This document shows, piece after piece, positions 49,777 through 58,423 of a stretch of DNA of 64,000 bases; the first letter of the stretch is position 1; each line of letters opens with the position of its first letter. A program made the translations under genes and the position numbers. The notes under the pieces are model-generated. The model did not search any database. It was not told where the DNA came from and was given only the letters and a program-made list of their open reading frames with translations. The stretch lies in the NCBI RefSeq assembly GCF_003939025.1, contig NZ_RQIH01000010.1, positions 124,001 to 188,000 on the forward strand. The letters are read 5' to 3'. This DNA is from Rhizobium sophoriradicis. GTDB lineage: Bacteria; Pseudomonadota; Alphaproteobacteria; Rhizobiales; Rhizobiaceae.

Positions 49777-49865
49777 TGCAAGGATTCTCCATTCGGGATT
49801 CTGTTGCCGACACTAGCGCTATTCATGCCGGGGGCAAGGCCCAAGTTCATGAGAATATTCCGTTT

Positions 49866-51278
49866 TCAGCCATGGTGGAAAATCTTGCCGGGATTGAAGA
49901 TGCCGTCCGGATCGAGCGCCTGCTTCACCTGTCGCATCAGATCCACCGTTCCTCCGAGCTCCTGCTCCAGAAAGGCCATCTTGCCTTGGCCGATCCCGTG
50001 TTCGCCGGTGCATGTCCCGTCCATGTCGAGCGCCCGCCGGTTGAGCCGTTGCACGAAGCTTTCGGCGACGGCGATGTCTTCGGCGCTCTTGTCGTCGAAC
50101 AGCAGGAGCACGTGGAAGTTCCCGTCGCCGGCATGGCCGACGATCGGACCGAGCAAGCCATGCGCCTCGATATCCGCCTGCGTCTGCGAAACGCAATCGG
50201 CAAGCCGCGATATCGGAACACAAACATCGGTCGAAAGTGCGGCAAGCCCTGGAGCCAGCGCCCTGGCCGACCAATAGGCGTCGTGGCGCGCCTTCCAAAG
50301 CTTGGTCCGCTCCTCGGCATTGGCGGTCCAGAGGAACTCGCCGCCGCCGCATTCGGCGGCGATCTCTGCGAAGGCTGCCGATTGCAGCGGCACCGTTTCG
50401 TCGGTGCCGTGGAATTCGAGGAACAGCGTCGGGCTTTCGGCATAGGAGAGTCCGGAATAGGCGTTGCACGCCCGCATCTGCACAGCGTCGAGCAGTTCGA
50501 TACGGGCCACCGGAATGCCCATCTGAATCGTCATGATGACGGCATCACAGGCCGCCTTGATGCTCGGAAAGGCGCAGACGCCGCCGGCTATCTTCTGCGG
50601 GATCGCCTGCAGCCGCAGCGTCACCGAGGTCAGGATACCGAGCGTGCCTTCCGCGCCAACGAAAAGCCGCGTCAGATCGTAACCGGCCGAAGACTTGCGG
50701 GCGCGCCGGGCGGTGCGGATTTCCTCACCATTGGCAGTAACCGCCGTGACGGCGAGCACATTGTCCTTCATCGTCCCGTAGCGCACGGCATTGGTGCCCG
50801 ACGCCCGTGTCGACGCCATGCCGCCGATCGAAGCATTGGCACCGGGATCAATCGGGAAGAACAGGCCGGTATCGCGCAGGTGAATATTCAGCGCCTCGCG
50901 AGTGATCCCCGGCTCGACCGTGCAGTCGAGATCCTCGGGATTGACCTCGAGCACGCGGTTCATGCGGCTGAAATCGATCGAAATACCGCCATTGGCGGCA
51001 TTGACCTGTCCCTCCAGCGAGGAGCCGGCACCGAAGCCGATCACCGGCACCTTGTGGGCCGCGCAGACCCTGACCGCCATCTTCACATCCTCGGCGCTCT
51101 CGGCAAAGAGCACGCCGTCGGGCAGCTGCGACGGAATATAGGTGGTCGTGTGCGCATGCTGTTCCCGGAAGGATTGGCCGGTCTGGAAGCGCTCGCCGAA
51201 GCTCTGCTTGAGAATGCCGAGCACAGCGGCAATGCCCGCCTCGTTGCGTGTGCCGGCCTTTGCGTCCTTCAGCGCCAT
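49866..51278 (-). CDS. FAD-linked oxidase, D-lactate/glycolate dehydrogenase type (GlcD-like)
   Basis: A 470-residue flavoprotein of the FAD_binding_4 family. FAD-binding PCMH sequence includes VPVIGFGAGSSLEGQVNAAN and IDPGANASIGGMASTRASGT; the C-terminal oxidase domain holds HAGDGNFHVLL and GTCTGEHGIGQGKM with metal-binding and catalytic histidines. Substrates of relatives are D-lactate, glycolate or 2-hydroxyglutarate. The start MALKDAKAGTRNEAG is chosen because GGGAG lies at suitable spacing; the ATG at 51347 would add 23 atypical residues. No glcE or glcF is nearby. Confidence 0.88.
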   Translation of the reverse strand: MALKDAKAGTRNEAGIAAVLGILKQSFGERFQTGQSFREQHAHTTTYIPSQLPDGVLFAESAEDVKMAVRVCAAHKVPVIGFGAGSSLEGQVNAANGGISIDFSRMNRVLEVNPEDLDCTVEPGITREALNIHLRDTGLFFPIDPGANASIGGMASTRASGTNAVRYGTMKDNVLAVTAVTANGEEIRTARRARKSSAGYDLTRLFVGAEGTLGILTSVTLRLQAIPQKIAGGVCAFPSIKAACDAVIMTIQMGIPVARIELLDAVQMRACNAYSGLSYAESPTLFLEFHGTDETVPLQSAAFAEIAAECGGGEFLWTANAEERTKLWKARHDAYWSARALAPGLAALSTDVCVPISRLADCVSQTQADIEAHGLLGPIVGHAGDGNFHVLLLFDDKSAEDIAVAESFVQRLNRRALDMDGTCTGEHGIGQGKMAFLEQELGGTVDLMRQVKQALDPDGIFNPGKIFHHG

Positions 51279-51427
51279 CTCTTTGATCTCCCTGCCATTC
51301 CAAGAAACCACGTCGTGTTTCGTGGGACCAGGCAGGGTATGCGGCAAGTCAAAGCGGCTGTCCAGTTAAGAATGGGAGAAGATTTCATTCCCCTTTTGTC
51401 ATAGGACGGTCCGCTTTGCCCGAGACC

Positions 51428-52462
51428 TCAGACGATCGGCGGATTGAGCCGGGCGAAGCCCTCCTGCCGTCGATAGGGGAAATAGGGATAGGGCGCCGTT
51501 GTGGCGCTGACTGCGTCGAGCCTTTCGATCTGCTCCTTCGACAGGCTCCAGCCGACAGCGCCGAGGTTCTGCCTGAGTTGCTCTTCGTTGCGGGCGCCGA
51601 TAATGACGCTCGACACCGTCGGCCGGCCGAGCAGCCAGCTGATGGCGATCTGCGGCACCGTCTTGCCGGTCTCCGTTGCGACGGCGTCCAGCACCTCGAC
51701 AATGTCGTAGAGCTGCTCGTCGTCAACAGGCGGGCCGTATTGCGCCGTCTCGTGCAGGCGGCTTGCCGCGGGCAGCGGCTCACCGCGGCGGATCTTGCCG
51801 GTCAGCCGCCCCCAGGCGAGCGGGCTCCAGACGAGAGCGCCGACGCCCTGGTCGGCGCCGAGCGGCATCAGCTCCCATTCGTAATCCCGCCCCGCCAGAG
51901 AATAATAGACCTGATGGGCGACATAACGCGGATGGCCGTGCCGATCGGCGGTCGCGAGCGACTTCATCAGTTCCCAGCCGGCAAAATTGGAAACGCCGAC
52001 ATAGCGGATCTTGCCGGAGGCGATGAGCCCGTCGAGTGTCGCCAGCACCTCTTCGACCGGCGTCGAGGCGTCGAAGGCGTGAAGCTGCAGAAGATCGATA
52101 TAGTCGGTCCCAAGCCGCCGCAGCGCCTCCTCGGTCGCGCGGATCAGCCGCGCCCGCGACGTTCCCCAGTCCTGCGGCCCCTCGCCCGTCGGCAACGCCG
52201 TCTTCGTCGAGATCAGCACGGCATCGCGCCGACCGCGAATCGCCTGGCCGAGCACTTCCTCGGAGGCGCCGGCCGAATAGACGTCCGCCGTGTCAAAAAG
52301 ATTGACGCCGGCTTCGAGACAGATGTCGACGAGCCGTCGCGCCTCCTCGGCATCGGTATTGCCCCATGCGCCAAACAGCGGCCCGCTGCCGCCGAAAGTG
52401 CCGGCGCCGAAGCTCAAGACCGGCACCCTGAGGCCGGATGCACCGAGATTTCTATATTCCAT
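51428..52462 (-). CDS. Aldo/keto reductase (YghZ/potassium channel beta-like)
   Basis: A 344-residue aldo/keto reductase with the tetrad Asp/Tyr in NLFDTADVYSAGASEEVLGQ, Lys in LISTKTALP and His in LLQLHAFDAS. The cofactor end has SSVIIGARNEEQLRQNLGAV. It resembles the AKR group active on glyceraldehyde 3-phosphate or methylglyoxal. The ATG at 52462 (MEYRNLG) is used. A LysR gene lies divergently 92 bases away and is its likely regulator. Confidence 0.87.
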   Translation of the reverse strand: MEYRNLGASGLRVPVLSFGAGTFGGSGPLFGAWGNTDAEEARRLVDICLEAGVNLFDTADVYSAGASEEVLGQAIRGRRDAVLISTKTALPTGEGPQDWGTSRARLIRATEEALRRLGTDYIDLLQLHAFDASTPVEEVLATLDGLIASGKIRYVGVSNFAGWELMKSLATADRHGHPRYVAHQVYYSLAGRDYEWELMPLGADQGVGALVWSPLAWGRLTGKIRRGEPLPAASRLHETAQYGPPVDDEQLYDIVEVLDAVATETGKTVPQIAISWLLGRPTVSSVIIGARNEEQLRQNLGAVGWSLSKEQIERLDAVSATTAPYPYFPYRRQEGFARLNPPIV

Positions 52463-52554
52463 GGCTCTGTCTCCTGTGTTTCTCGTGAGATAGACCCGGC
52501 CCCTGTGGTGATATAGATTGCCTTTCAGCAAAGCATTTGTGATTTGAATTCATC

Positions 52555-53457
52555 ATGGGCCACCAGGACATCAACCGCTCCGGCGAGATGGAAGTCTTCG
52601 TCAGCGTCGTCGAGCGCGGTGGCTTTTCCGCGGCCGCCGCGGTGCGGCGCATGACGCCCTCCGCCGTCAGCAAGCTCGTCGCCCGGTTGGAGGCACGCCT
52701 CGGCGTCCGCCTCGTCAACCGCTCCACCCGCAGACTGCAGCTGACGCCGGAGGGCTGTGCCTTCTACGAGCGCAGCATCGCCATCCTTGCCGATATCGCC
52801 GAGGCCGAACGCCAGGCCTCATCCGGCGAGGAAGCGGCAGGCCGCATCCGCATCAACACCAGCGGCTCCTTCGGCAATCATGTACTGGCGCCGCTCCTGC
52901 CCGCCTTCATGGCGCTTCATCCCGCTGTGACGCTGGATATTGCCCATACCGACAAGGTGATCGACCTGATGGAGGAGCGCGCCGACGTCGCGATCCGCGC
53001 CGGGCCCTTGAAGAGCTCCAGCCTGATCGCCCGGAAGCTCGGCGCCACCGGCAAGATCATCGTTGCCTCGCCTGAATACCTCCGCCGTCATGGCGAACCG
53101 CGCACGCTCGCCGATCTCCGTCGCCATTGCCGCATCGGCTTTTCCTATGCCCGCGCCATCGAGGGCTGGCCGATGCGGGAGAGCGGTGAGACGGTGACGA
53201 TCCCGATCACTCCGGGCATTCAGGTCGGAGACGGCGAAGCCATGCGGCATCTCGCTCTATCCGGCGCCGGCCTTGCCCGACTGGCCGCCTTCACTGTGCG
53301 CGCCGATATCGAAGCAGGTCGCCTCGTGCCGGTGCTCGAAGAGGCAAACCCCGGCGATCTCGAGGAGTTCTACGCCCTCTATATCGGCCAGGGCGGCCCA
53401 CTGCCGGCGCGGGTACGCGCCTTGCTCGATTTTCTCGCCAGCCATGTGCGGCTCTGA
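52555..53457 (+). CDS. LysR family transcriptional regulator
   Basis: A 300-residue LysR protein with the helix-turn-helix EMEVFVSVVERGGFSAAAAV, then RRMTPSAVSKLVARLEARLG and a substrate-binding domain (about residues 90-295). Its divergent placement against the aldo/keto reductase gene at 52462 supports local control. The start is the ATG at 52555, which matches the usual distance to the HTH. Confidence 0.88.
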   Translation: MGHQDINRSGEMEVFVSVVERGGFSAAAAVRRMTPSAVSKLVARLEARLGVRLVNRSTRRLQLTPEGCAFYERSIAILADIAEAERQASSGEEAAGRIRINTSGSFGNHVLAPLLPAFMALHPAVTLDIAHTDKVIDLMEERADVAIRAGPLKSSSLIARKLGATGKIIVASPEYLRRHGEPRTLADLRRHCRIGFSYARAIEGWPMRESGETVTIPITPGIQVGDGEAMRHLALSGAGLARLAAFTVRADIEAGRLVPVLEEANPGDLEEFYALYIGQGGPLPARVRALLDFLASHVRL

Positions 53458-53672
53458 GGCATCGGACAAGGCGACTCCATGAAAACAGCGACTTAAGCCG
53501 ATTACTTGAATCAAACTCGCATCAAATGGCACCGAGAAGCCAGATTTCGCAATTGACCGCGTCCGGGGCACCCCTCTATACCGGGGCCTGCGCCAGCCGG
53601 CCGTTGCTGCCGGCCTCTCTTCGTCACGCCGGAGCTTCCTCCCCCCTTCAGCCTCAGGGCTTGGCCCCGGCT

Positions 53673-54776
53673 ATGAAAGATACGGGACACATGCCATCCA
53701 GCCGCCTGCTGCGCGAATCCGGCCTGCCGAAATGGGCGCTGTTGCTGGCGCTCTCGACCGCCTTCACCGTCTTCCTCGAGCTCTTCGGGCTGCCCGCCTC
53801 GCTGTTGATCGGACCGATGGTCGCCGCCATCGTGCTGGCACTGACCGTCGGCAAGGGAAAGCTTCGCGTGCCGGCCTGGCCGCTGCAATTCGGCCAGGTC
53901 CTCGTCGGCCTGATGATGGCCCGCACCATCACCCCCGACATTCTCGGCACCATGGCGAAGGATGCGCCGCTCTTCCTGCTGTTCATCTTCTCGGTCATTG
54001 CTATTGCCACCGGCCTCGGCTGGCTGCTGACGCGCTGGCAGGTGCTGCCCGGAACGACCGCCGTCTGGGGCTCCTCGCCGGGCGGCGCCTCGGCCATGGT
54101 CATCATGTCGGAAGCCTATGGCGCCGATGCCCGGCTCGTCGCCTTCATGCAATATCTGCGAGTCGTCTTCGTCGCCGTTGGCGCCTCGGTGATTTCACGC
54201 CTGTGGGTGGCCGCCGACGGCGCCGAACCGCCGCCGCTTATCCTCTTTCCCGAAGTCGACTGGCCTGCCCTCGTAACGACGGTCGCCTTCGCCGCCCTCT
54301 GCGCCTATACGGTGCGGCGCCTGCGTATCCAGGGCGGGATGATCATCGTGCCGCTCTTTCTCGGCGCCTTCCTGCAAGGGATCGGCCTGATGAAGATCGA
54401 GCTGCCGATGTGGCTGCTCGCCCTCGCCTATGCGCTCGTCGGCTGGAGCATCGGCTTGCGCTTCACCCGCTCGATCCTTTCGCATGTGGCGCGCGCCCTG
54501 CCGAGGGTATCGGCCTGCATCGTGCTGCTGATGGCGCTCTGCGGCTGCATGGCCGTTGCGCTCCATGTCTTCGCCGGCATCGACCCGCTGACGGCCTATC
54601 TCGCCACCAGCCCCGGCGGCGCCGATTCCGTCGCCATCATCGCCGCCTCCAGCAATGTCGACGTACCCTTCGTGATGGCGATGCAAACCGGCCGTTTCCT
54701 CGTCATCCTGCTGATCGGCCCGACCCTCGCCCGCTTCATCGCCCGCCGCTCAGGGCTCGCGGAAAATCCCGTATAG
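53673..54776 (+). CDS. AbrB-family (ammonia-monooxygenase-like) membrane protein
   Basis: A 367-residue protein with ten or so hydrophobic helices and an internal duplication: each half has a GxxPGG-type loop, VWGSSPGGASAMVIMSEAYG in the first and ATSPGGADSVAIIAASSNVD in the second. Members are annotated AbrB but are membrane proteins, some proposed to be transporters or anion channels. The start is uncertain; ATG 53673 or 53691. It is convergent with an AraC gene, and a hairpin covers both stop codons. Confidence 0.8.
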   Translation: MKDTGHMPSSRLLRESGLPKWALLLALSTAFTVFLELFGLPASLLIGPMVAAIVLALTVGKGKLRVPAWPLQFGQVLVGLMMARTITPDILGTMAKDAPLFLLFIFSVIAIATGLGWLLTRWQVLPGTTAVWGSSPGGASAMVIMSEAYGADARLVAFMQYLRVVFVAVGASVISRLWVAADGAEPPPLILFPEVDWPALVTTVAFAALCAYTVRRLRIQGGMIIVPLFLGAFLQGIGLMKIELPMWLLALAYALVGWSIGLRFTRSILSHVARALPRVSACIVLLMALCGCMAVALHVFAGIDPLTAYLATSPGGADSVAIIAASSNVDVPFVMAMQTGRFLVILLIGPTLARFIARRSGLAENPV

Positions 54777-54795
54777 GACGCACGCCTGTCCTATA
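54772..54795. terminator. Hairpin spanning both convergent stop codons
   Basis: TATAGGAC and GTCCTATA are perfect 8-base arms around an 8-base loop. The AbrB-gene TAG (54774-54776) and the AraC-gene TAG (54793-54791) lie one in each arm. There is no T tract. Confidence 0.5.
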
Positions 54796-55708
54796 GCCGG
54801 GCCGGCGACACTTTCCGATTTTCGGAATTATGCGCCAGCGCCGCCCACTGCCCGGGCGTCATGCCGTAGGCCTTCTTGAAGTGGCGGTTGAGATGGCTCT
54901 GGTCGGCAAAGCCCGTTGCCGCCGCCGTGTCCGAAATGCCCTCACCGGCACCGATCATGGCGCGAGCCTGCTGCAGCCGCCGCATCAGGAGGTAGCGATG
55001 CGGGCTCGTGGCGAAGGCCGCCCGGAAGTGCCGCGACAGTGCAAAACGATCGAGCCCAGTGACCGCTTCCAGTTCGCCGGAATGAACCGGCCGTGTGGCA
55101 TGCGCTTCAAGATAATCGCGCGCCGCCCGTGTCTGCCGCCAGGCGATGGCCCCGAGCGGCCGGCGCGGCAACCGCGCGTGCCGTGACAAGCCGCCCGTCA
55201 CCCGCGACACGAAATCGTCGACGAAGAGCTCGTCCAGCTCGCGGTCGAGTTCGCCGAGCGCGGCAAGTAGCACGCCGGCCAGCGCCGGATCGCCGATGAC
55301 CGGTTCATCGACGAACGGCAGGCCAAGGCCCTCCGCCTCCAGGCATTCGAGCAGCAGCGCCGGCTCCAAATAAAGCATGCGGTATTGCAGCCCGTCCTCC
55401 GTTCCCGCCCCGCCGTCGTGTTCCTCGTCGGGGTGCAGCACGATCACCTGCCCCGGCAGGCTGAAGCGCCGCTCTCCGCGATAGCGAAAGGTCTGCACGC
55501 CTTTCACGGTGACGCCGAGTGCATAGGTGTCGTGCCGGTGCGGCTCGAACGCATTGCCGGAGAATTGCGCGCCGATGCGCTCGATGCCGGGAAAGGCGGG
55601 TGCGGTCAGAATGCCGTTGCCGGATGGTCCCGTGCACAAACGTTCAAGACCTTCGAAGATCTGCGGCTGTAGAAGCTGGCTCAACGCCCTAGACACCCCG
55701 TATTCCAT
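54791..55708 (-). CDS. AraC family transcriptional regulator
   Basis: A 305-residue protein starting at MEYGVSRALSQLL. An N-terminal cupin-like sensor (about residues 50-170, with FEPHRHDTYALGVTVKGVQT) precedes a double helix-turn-helix (about 205-300: LEAVTGLDRFALSRHFRAAF, FADQSHLNRHFKKAYGMTPG). It is divergent from the DUF2000 gene by 21 bases, a close pairing that suggests the regulator controls that gene and itself. Confidence 0.88.
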   Translation of the reverse strand: MEYGVSRALSQLLQPQIFEGLERLCTGPSGNGILTAPAFPGIERIGAQFSGNAFEPHRHDTYALGVTVKGVQTFRYRGERRFSLPGQVIVLHPDEEHDGGAGTEDGLQYRMLYLEPALLLECLEAEGLGLPFVDEPVIGDPALAGVLLAALGELDRELDELFVDDFVSRVTGGLSRHARLPRRPLGAIAWRQTRAARDYLEAHATRPVHSGELEAVTGLDRFALSRHFRAAFATSPHRYLLMRRLQQARAMIGAGEGISDTAAATGFADQSHLNRHFKKAYGMTPGQWAALAHNSENRKVSPARL

Positions 55709-55729
55709 GCATAGGTGAAAGACTGTCCA

Positions 55730-56137
55730 ATGTTTGATACCAAAATTGCCGTCGTCCTGCGAAACAATCTTGCCGGCTGGCAGAAGCTGAACGTCACCGC
55801 GTTCCTGATGACCGGCATCGCCGGCAGGCATCCCGAGATTATCGGCGAGGCTTACGAGGACCGCGTCGGCAATCTCTACAACCCGCTGTCCATCCAGCCG
55901 ATCATCGTGCTATCGGCCGACGAGGCGACGATGTCGGCAATCCACCGCCGCGCGCTGGAACGCGATGTCACCGCCTCGCTGTTTATCGAGGAGATGTTCG
56001 CGACCGGTCACGACGCCGCCAATCGCGCCGTCTTCGCCGAATATGCGCCCGACGATGCCAAGGTCGTCGGCATCGCGCTACGCGCCGACAAGAAGATCGT
56101 CGACAAGGTCACCAAGGGCGCGACGATGCAGCATTGA
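55730..56137 (+). CDS. DUF2000 family protein
   Basis: A 135-residue protein of the DUF2000 family (KIAVVLRNNLAGWQKLNVTA, NPLSIQPIIVLSADEATMSA, LFIEEMFATGHDAANRAVFA). The fold is likely a peptidyl-tRNA-hydrolase-II-like alpha/beta domain, but function is unknown. ATG 55730 is used; a GTG at 55715 would add five residues. The AraC gene is divergent and close. A terminator follows at 56191-56216. Confidence 0.8.
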   Translation: MFDTKIAVVLRNNLAGWQKLNVTAFLMTGIAGRHPEIIGEAYEDRVGNLYNPLSIQPIIVLSADEATMSAIHRRALERDVTASLFIEEMFATGHDAANRAVFAEYAPDDAKVVGIALRADKKIVDKVTKGATMQH

Positions 56138-56190
56138 ACACATGTCAGCGGGCCCGGCACAAGATGCGAAGCACGTTGACGCTTTAAAAG

Positions 56191-56216
56191 AAAAGGCCGG
56201 GAGCGACCCGGCCTTT
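56191..56216. terminator. Bidirectional terminator hairpin
   Basis: AAAGGCCGGG and CCCGGCCTTT form a perfect 10-bp stem around AGCGA, between the DUF2000 stop and the end of the OmpA-like gene. On the minus strand it runs into TTTTCTTTT, so it best serves that gene. Confidence 0.8.
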
Positions 56217-56238
56217 CGTACACTCTGTCGGCACAGGC

Positions 56239-56904
56239 TCAGCCCTGGGTGATCGGCGCGATCTGGATTTCGACGCGGCGGTTCTGGGCGCGGCCCGCCT
56301 CGCTTGCATTGGAGGCGACCGGCTGGGACGGGCCGAAGCCGACGGCGGAGACGCGGCGCTGGTCGATGCCCTGGCCGCCGAGATAATCGGCAACCGAAAG
56401 CGCACGGCGCTGCGACAGATCCTGGTTGTGTTGCAGGCTGCCGGTCGAATCCGTATGGCCGTTGACGTCGATCAGCGTCCGATTGAACTTGCGCAGCACG
56501 ATCGCCACCGAATTCAGCGTCGGATAGAAGCCAGGCTTCACCGCATCCTGGTCGACGTCGAAGGTGATGTTCGAGGGCATGTTGAGGATGATGTTATCGC
56601 CGTTGCGGGTCACCGAAATGCCGGTGCCTTCGAGCTGGGCGCGAAGTTCGGCTTCCTGCTGGTCCATATAGTTGCCGATCGCACCGCCGGCGAGCGCGCC
56701 GATGCCGGCGCCGATCAGCGCCGCATTGCGCTTGCCGTGCCCGCCGCCGCCGACGGCGACACCGACGAGAGCGCCGCCAAGCGCACCGAGCGCCGCGCCC
56801 CCCGCCGTATTGGAAACCTTCTGTTCACCGGTATAGGGATCGGTCGTCGTGCAGGCGCTGAGATAGCTTGCTGCGACAGCCAGAAGTATGAATTTCTTGA
56901 TCAT
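56239..56904 (-). CDS. OmpA-family lipoprotein, YiaD-like
   Basis: A 221-residue lipoprotein with lipobox LSAC (Cys at about residue 18), a glycine-zipper-like helix (GGAALGALGGALVGVAVGGG and ALIGAGIGALAGGAIGNYMD) and a C-terminal OmpA domain (about 105-215) with the peptidoglycan-binding NGHTDSTGSLQHNQDLSQRR. It tethers the outer membrane to the wall. The glycine zipper suggests a membrane-spanning or oligomeric part. Single gene with its own terminator. Confidence 0.88.
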   Translation of the reverse strand: MIKKFILLAVAASYLSACTTTDPYTGEQKVSNTAGGAALGALGGALVGVAVGGGGHGKRNAALIGAGIGALAGGAIGNYMDQQEAELRAQLEGTGISVTRNGDNIILNMPSNITFDVDQDAVKPGFYPTLNSVAIVLRKFNRTLIDVNGHTDSTGSLQHNQDLSQRRALSVADYLGGQGIDQRRVSAVGFGPSQPVASNASEAGRAQNRRVEIQIAPITQG

Positions 56905-57082
56905 GGACAGGACGGTCTCCGTTCAAAGCTGATGCGAGCAAATGGCAAGGATTACGGCAAGAAAATGAAGAGGTTCCCTTGATAGGAGAATTTCAGGCGC
57001 CGAAATAGCAGCCATGTTGCTTGAATGCGCGGATATCACCAGTTTTAGCAACTCGATCAGGATGACGGGCAGCAGTCGCGAC

Positions 57083-57140
57083 GATCAGCCCTCATGGTAA
57101 GGAAGCTCGGGGCGTCTCGAACCACGAGGGCGGGTAGCTG
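57083..57140. repeat. Repeat resembling family A
   Basis: CCTCATGGTAAGGAAGCTCG and GGGCGTCTCGAACCACGAGG, then GCGGGTAGC, look like diverged arms of the element at 4438-4585. The gap of 250 bases between the OmpA and flagellin genes holds nothing else I recognise. Confidence 0.5.
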
Positions 57141-57154
57141 GGTGATCTCACCTC

Positions 57155-58153
57155 TTAGAAGTTCTGGAACAGCTGCCGCACCGTATCGTAGGTCGCGTTG
57201 GCGATGTTCAGCGACTGCAAGCCGAGCTGCTGCTGCGTCTGTAGCGCCTTGAGCTTGCTGGCCTCCTCCTCCATGTCGGCATCGACCAGCCGGCCGATGC
57301 CGGCGGTGATGTTGTCGTGCAGTTTGGCGGCGAAGTCGTTTTGCAGCTCGATGCGTTTTTCCAGCGCGCCGAAGGCCGAGCCAACCGTCGTCAGCTGCGT
57401 CAGCGCCGCATCGACGACACTGATCATCTCGCCGATCTGCCCTTGCGTCGTCGCGGCCGATAGCGAAATGACGACCTGGCCGGCGGTGGTGCCGTTCTTG
57501 CTGGTCATCAGCACGTAATTCTGCGAGGTCCCGAGTTCGCTAGCGAAATGGGCCGAGGTCAGGACGCCGTATTCGCCGGAGCCGGTCGCCCGGTCATCGA
57601 TCAGATAGCGCGCATCCTTGGAGCTCGTGGCTCCAACCGGCGTATTGTCGATATGGTAGCTCAGCATGCCGACTGAAACCGTGCCGTCGGCATTGCGGAT
57701 AAAGGAGGCCGGAATTTGCCGCGGTTGCGTCGGCGTGGCGTCGTTGTTGAGGACGACCCAGTTGTCGCTGTTGAAGGTCGCCGATTCAGAGACGCTACGC
57801 AGCTGCTCCTGCAGTTGCTTGAGCTCTTCGTTGATTTTCGTCTTGTCGACCCCATCCTCGGTCGCGGCGACTAGCTTTGCTTTGATCTCTGAGACAACGT
57901 CGACGACGTTCTGGACGCCGGTATAGGCGGTACCCATCGTCGCCGCCGCCATGCCGAGCGCATCCTGAATTGCCGAGACCGCCTTGTTGTCGGTCCGTGC
58001 GGTGGTGGCGATCGACCAGTAAACCGCATTGTCGGCCGCTTTCGCCACACGCATGCCCGTCGTGATGTGGTTCTGCGTGACGGTCATATTGCGGTTGATA
58101 TCGCGCAGCACATGGAGCGCCGCATCGATGGAGACGCGCTGATAAATACTCAC
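57155..58153 (-). CDS. Flagellin, isolated and divergent
   Basis: A 332-residue flagellin if translation starts at GTG (58153), chosen because GGAG lies ten bases upstream and flagellin-like sequence begins there: SIYQRVSIDAALHVLRDINR with NMTVTQNHITTGMRVAKAAD. The conserved ends are LRDINRNMTVTQNHITTGMR at the N terminus and QLGLQSLNIANATYDTVRQL then FQNF at the C terminus. The central variable domain is short. The usual opening MTSI-ITN is missing. No other flagellar genes are near, as for the scattered minor flagellins of R. leguminosarum. Confidence 0.88.
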   Translation of the reverse strand: MSIYQRVSIDAALHVLRDINRNMTVTQNHITTGMRVAKAADNAVYWSIATTARTDNKAVSAIQDALGMAAATMGTAYTGVQNVVDVVSEIKAKLVAATEDGVDKTKINEELKQLQEQLRSVSESATFNSDNWVVLNNDATPTQPRQIPASFIRNADGTVSVGMLSYHIDNTPVGATSSKDARYLIDDRATGSGEYGVLTSAHFASELGTSQNYVLMTSKNGTTAGQVVISLSAATTQGQIGEMISVVDAALTQLTTVGSAFGALEKRIELQNDFAAKLHDNITAGIGRLVDADMEEEASKLKALQTQQQLGLQSLNIANATYDTVRQLFQNF

Positions 58154-58377
58154 GGGAACTAAACTCCAAAAACACAACAGAACGCAACTGAACCAGGAAT
58201 GAACCATCCGCGCGGACACTCATGTCCGGGGTCGCTGAATCCAGCGCGTTGCGGCCTTCGAGAAACGGAGAAGACCAGTTGGTTCCTGGTCACGATCATT
58301 GCCGCTTATACTTAACAAACGGCTAATCTTCAGACGAAATTTATCTTATTTGGCAAGGCTTGATATACCATAACAAA

Positions 58378-58403
58378 CCCCGCCGAATGGGAATCCGGCG
58401 GGG
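58378..58403 (-). terminator. Terminator of the RND efflux operon
   Basis: CCCCGCCG and CGGCGGGG form a perfect 8-bp stem around ten bases, followed on the minus strand by TTTGTTATGG, 20 bases after the RND stop. Confidence 0.7.
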
Positions 58404-58423
58404 GATTCAGTCTGATGCAAGCC

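Noticed and set aside
49776..51404. Long plus-strand open frame opposite the FAD oxidase
   Set aside because: The opposite strand encodes a clear GlcD-like enzyme; the frame has shadow-type composition.
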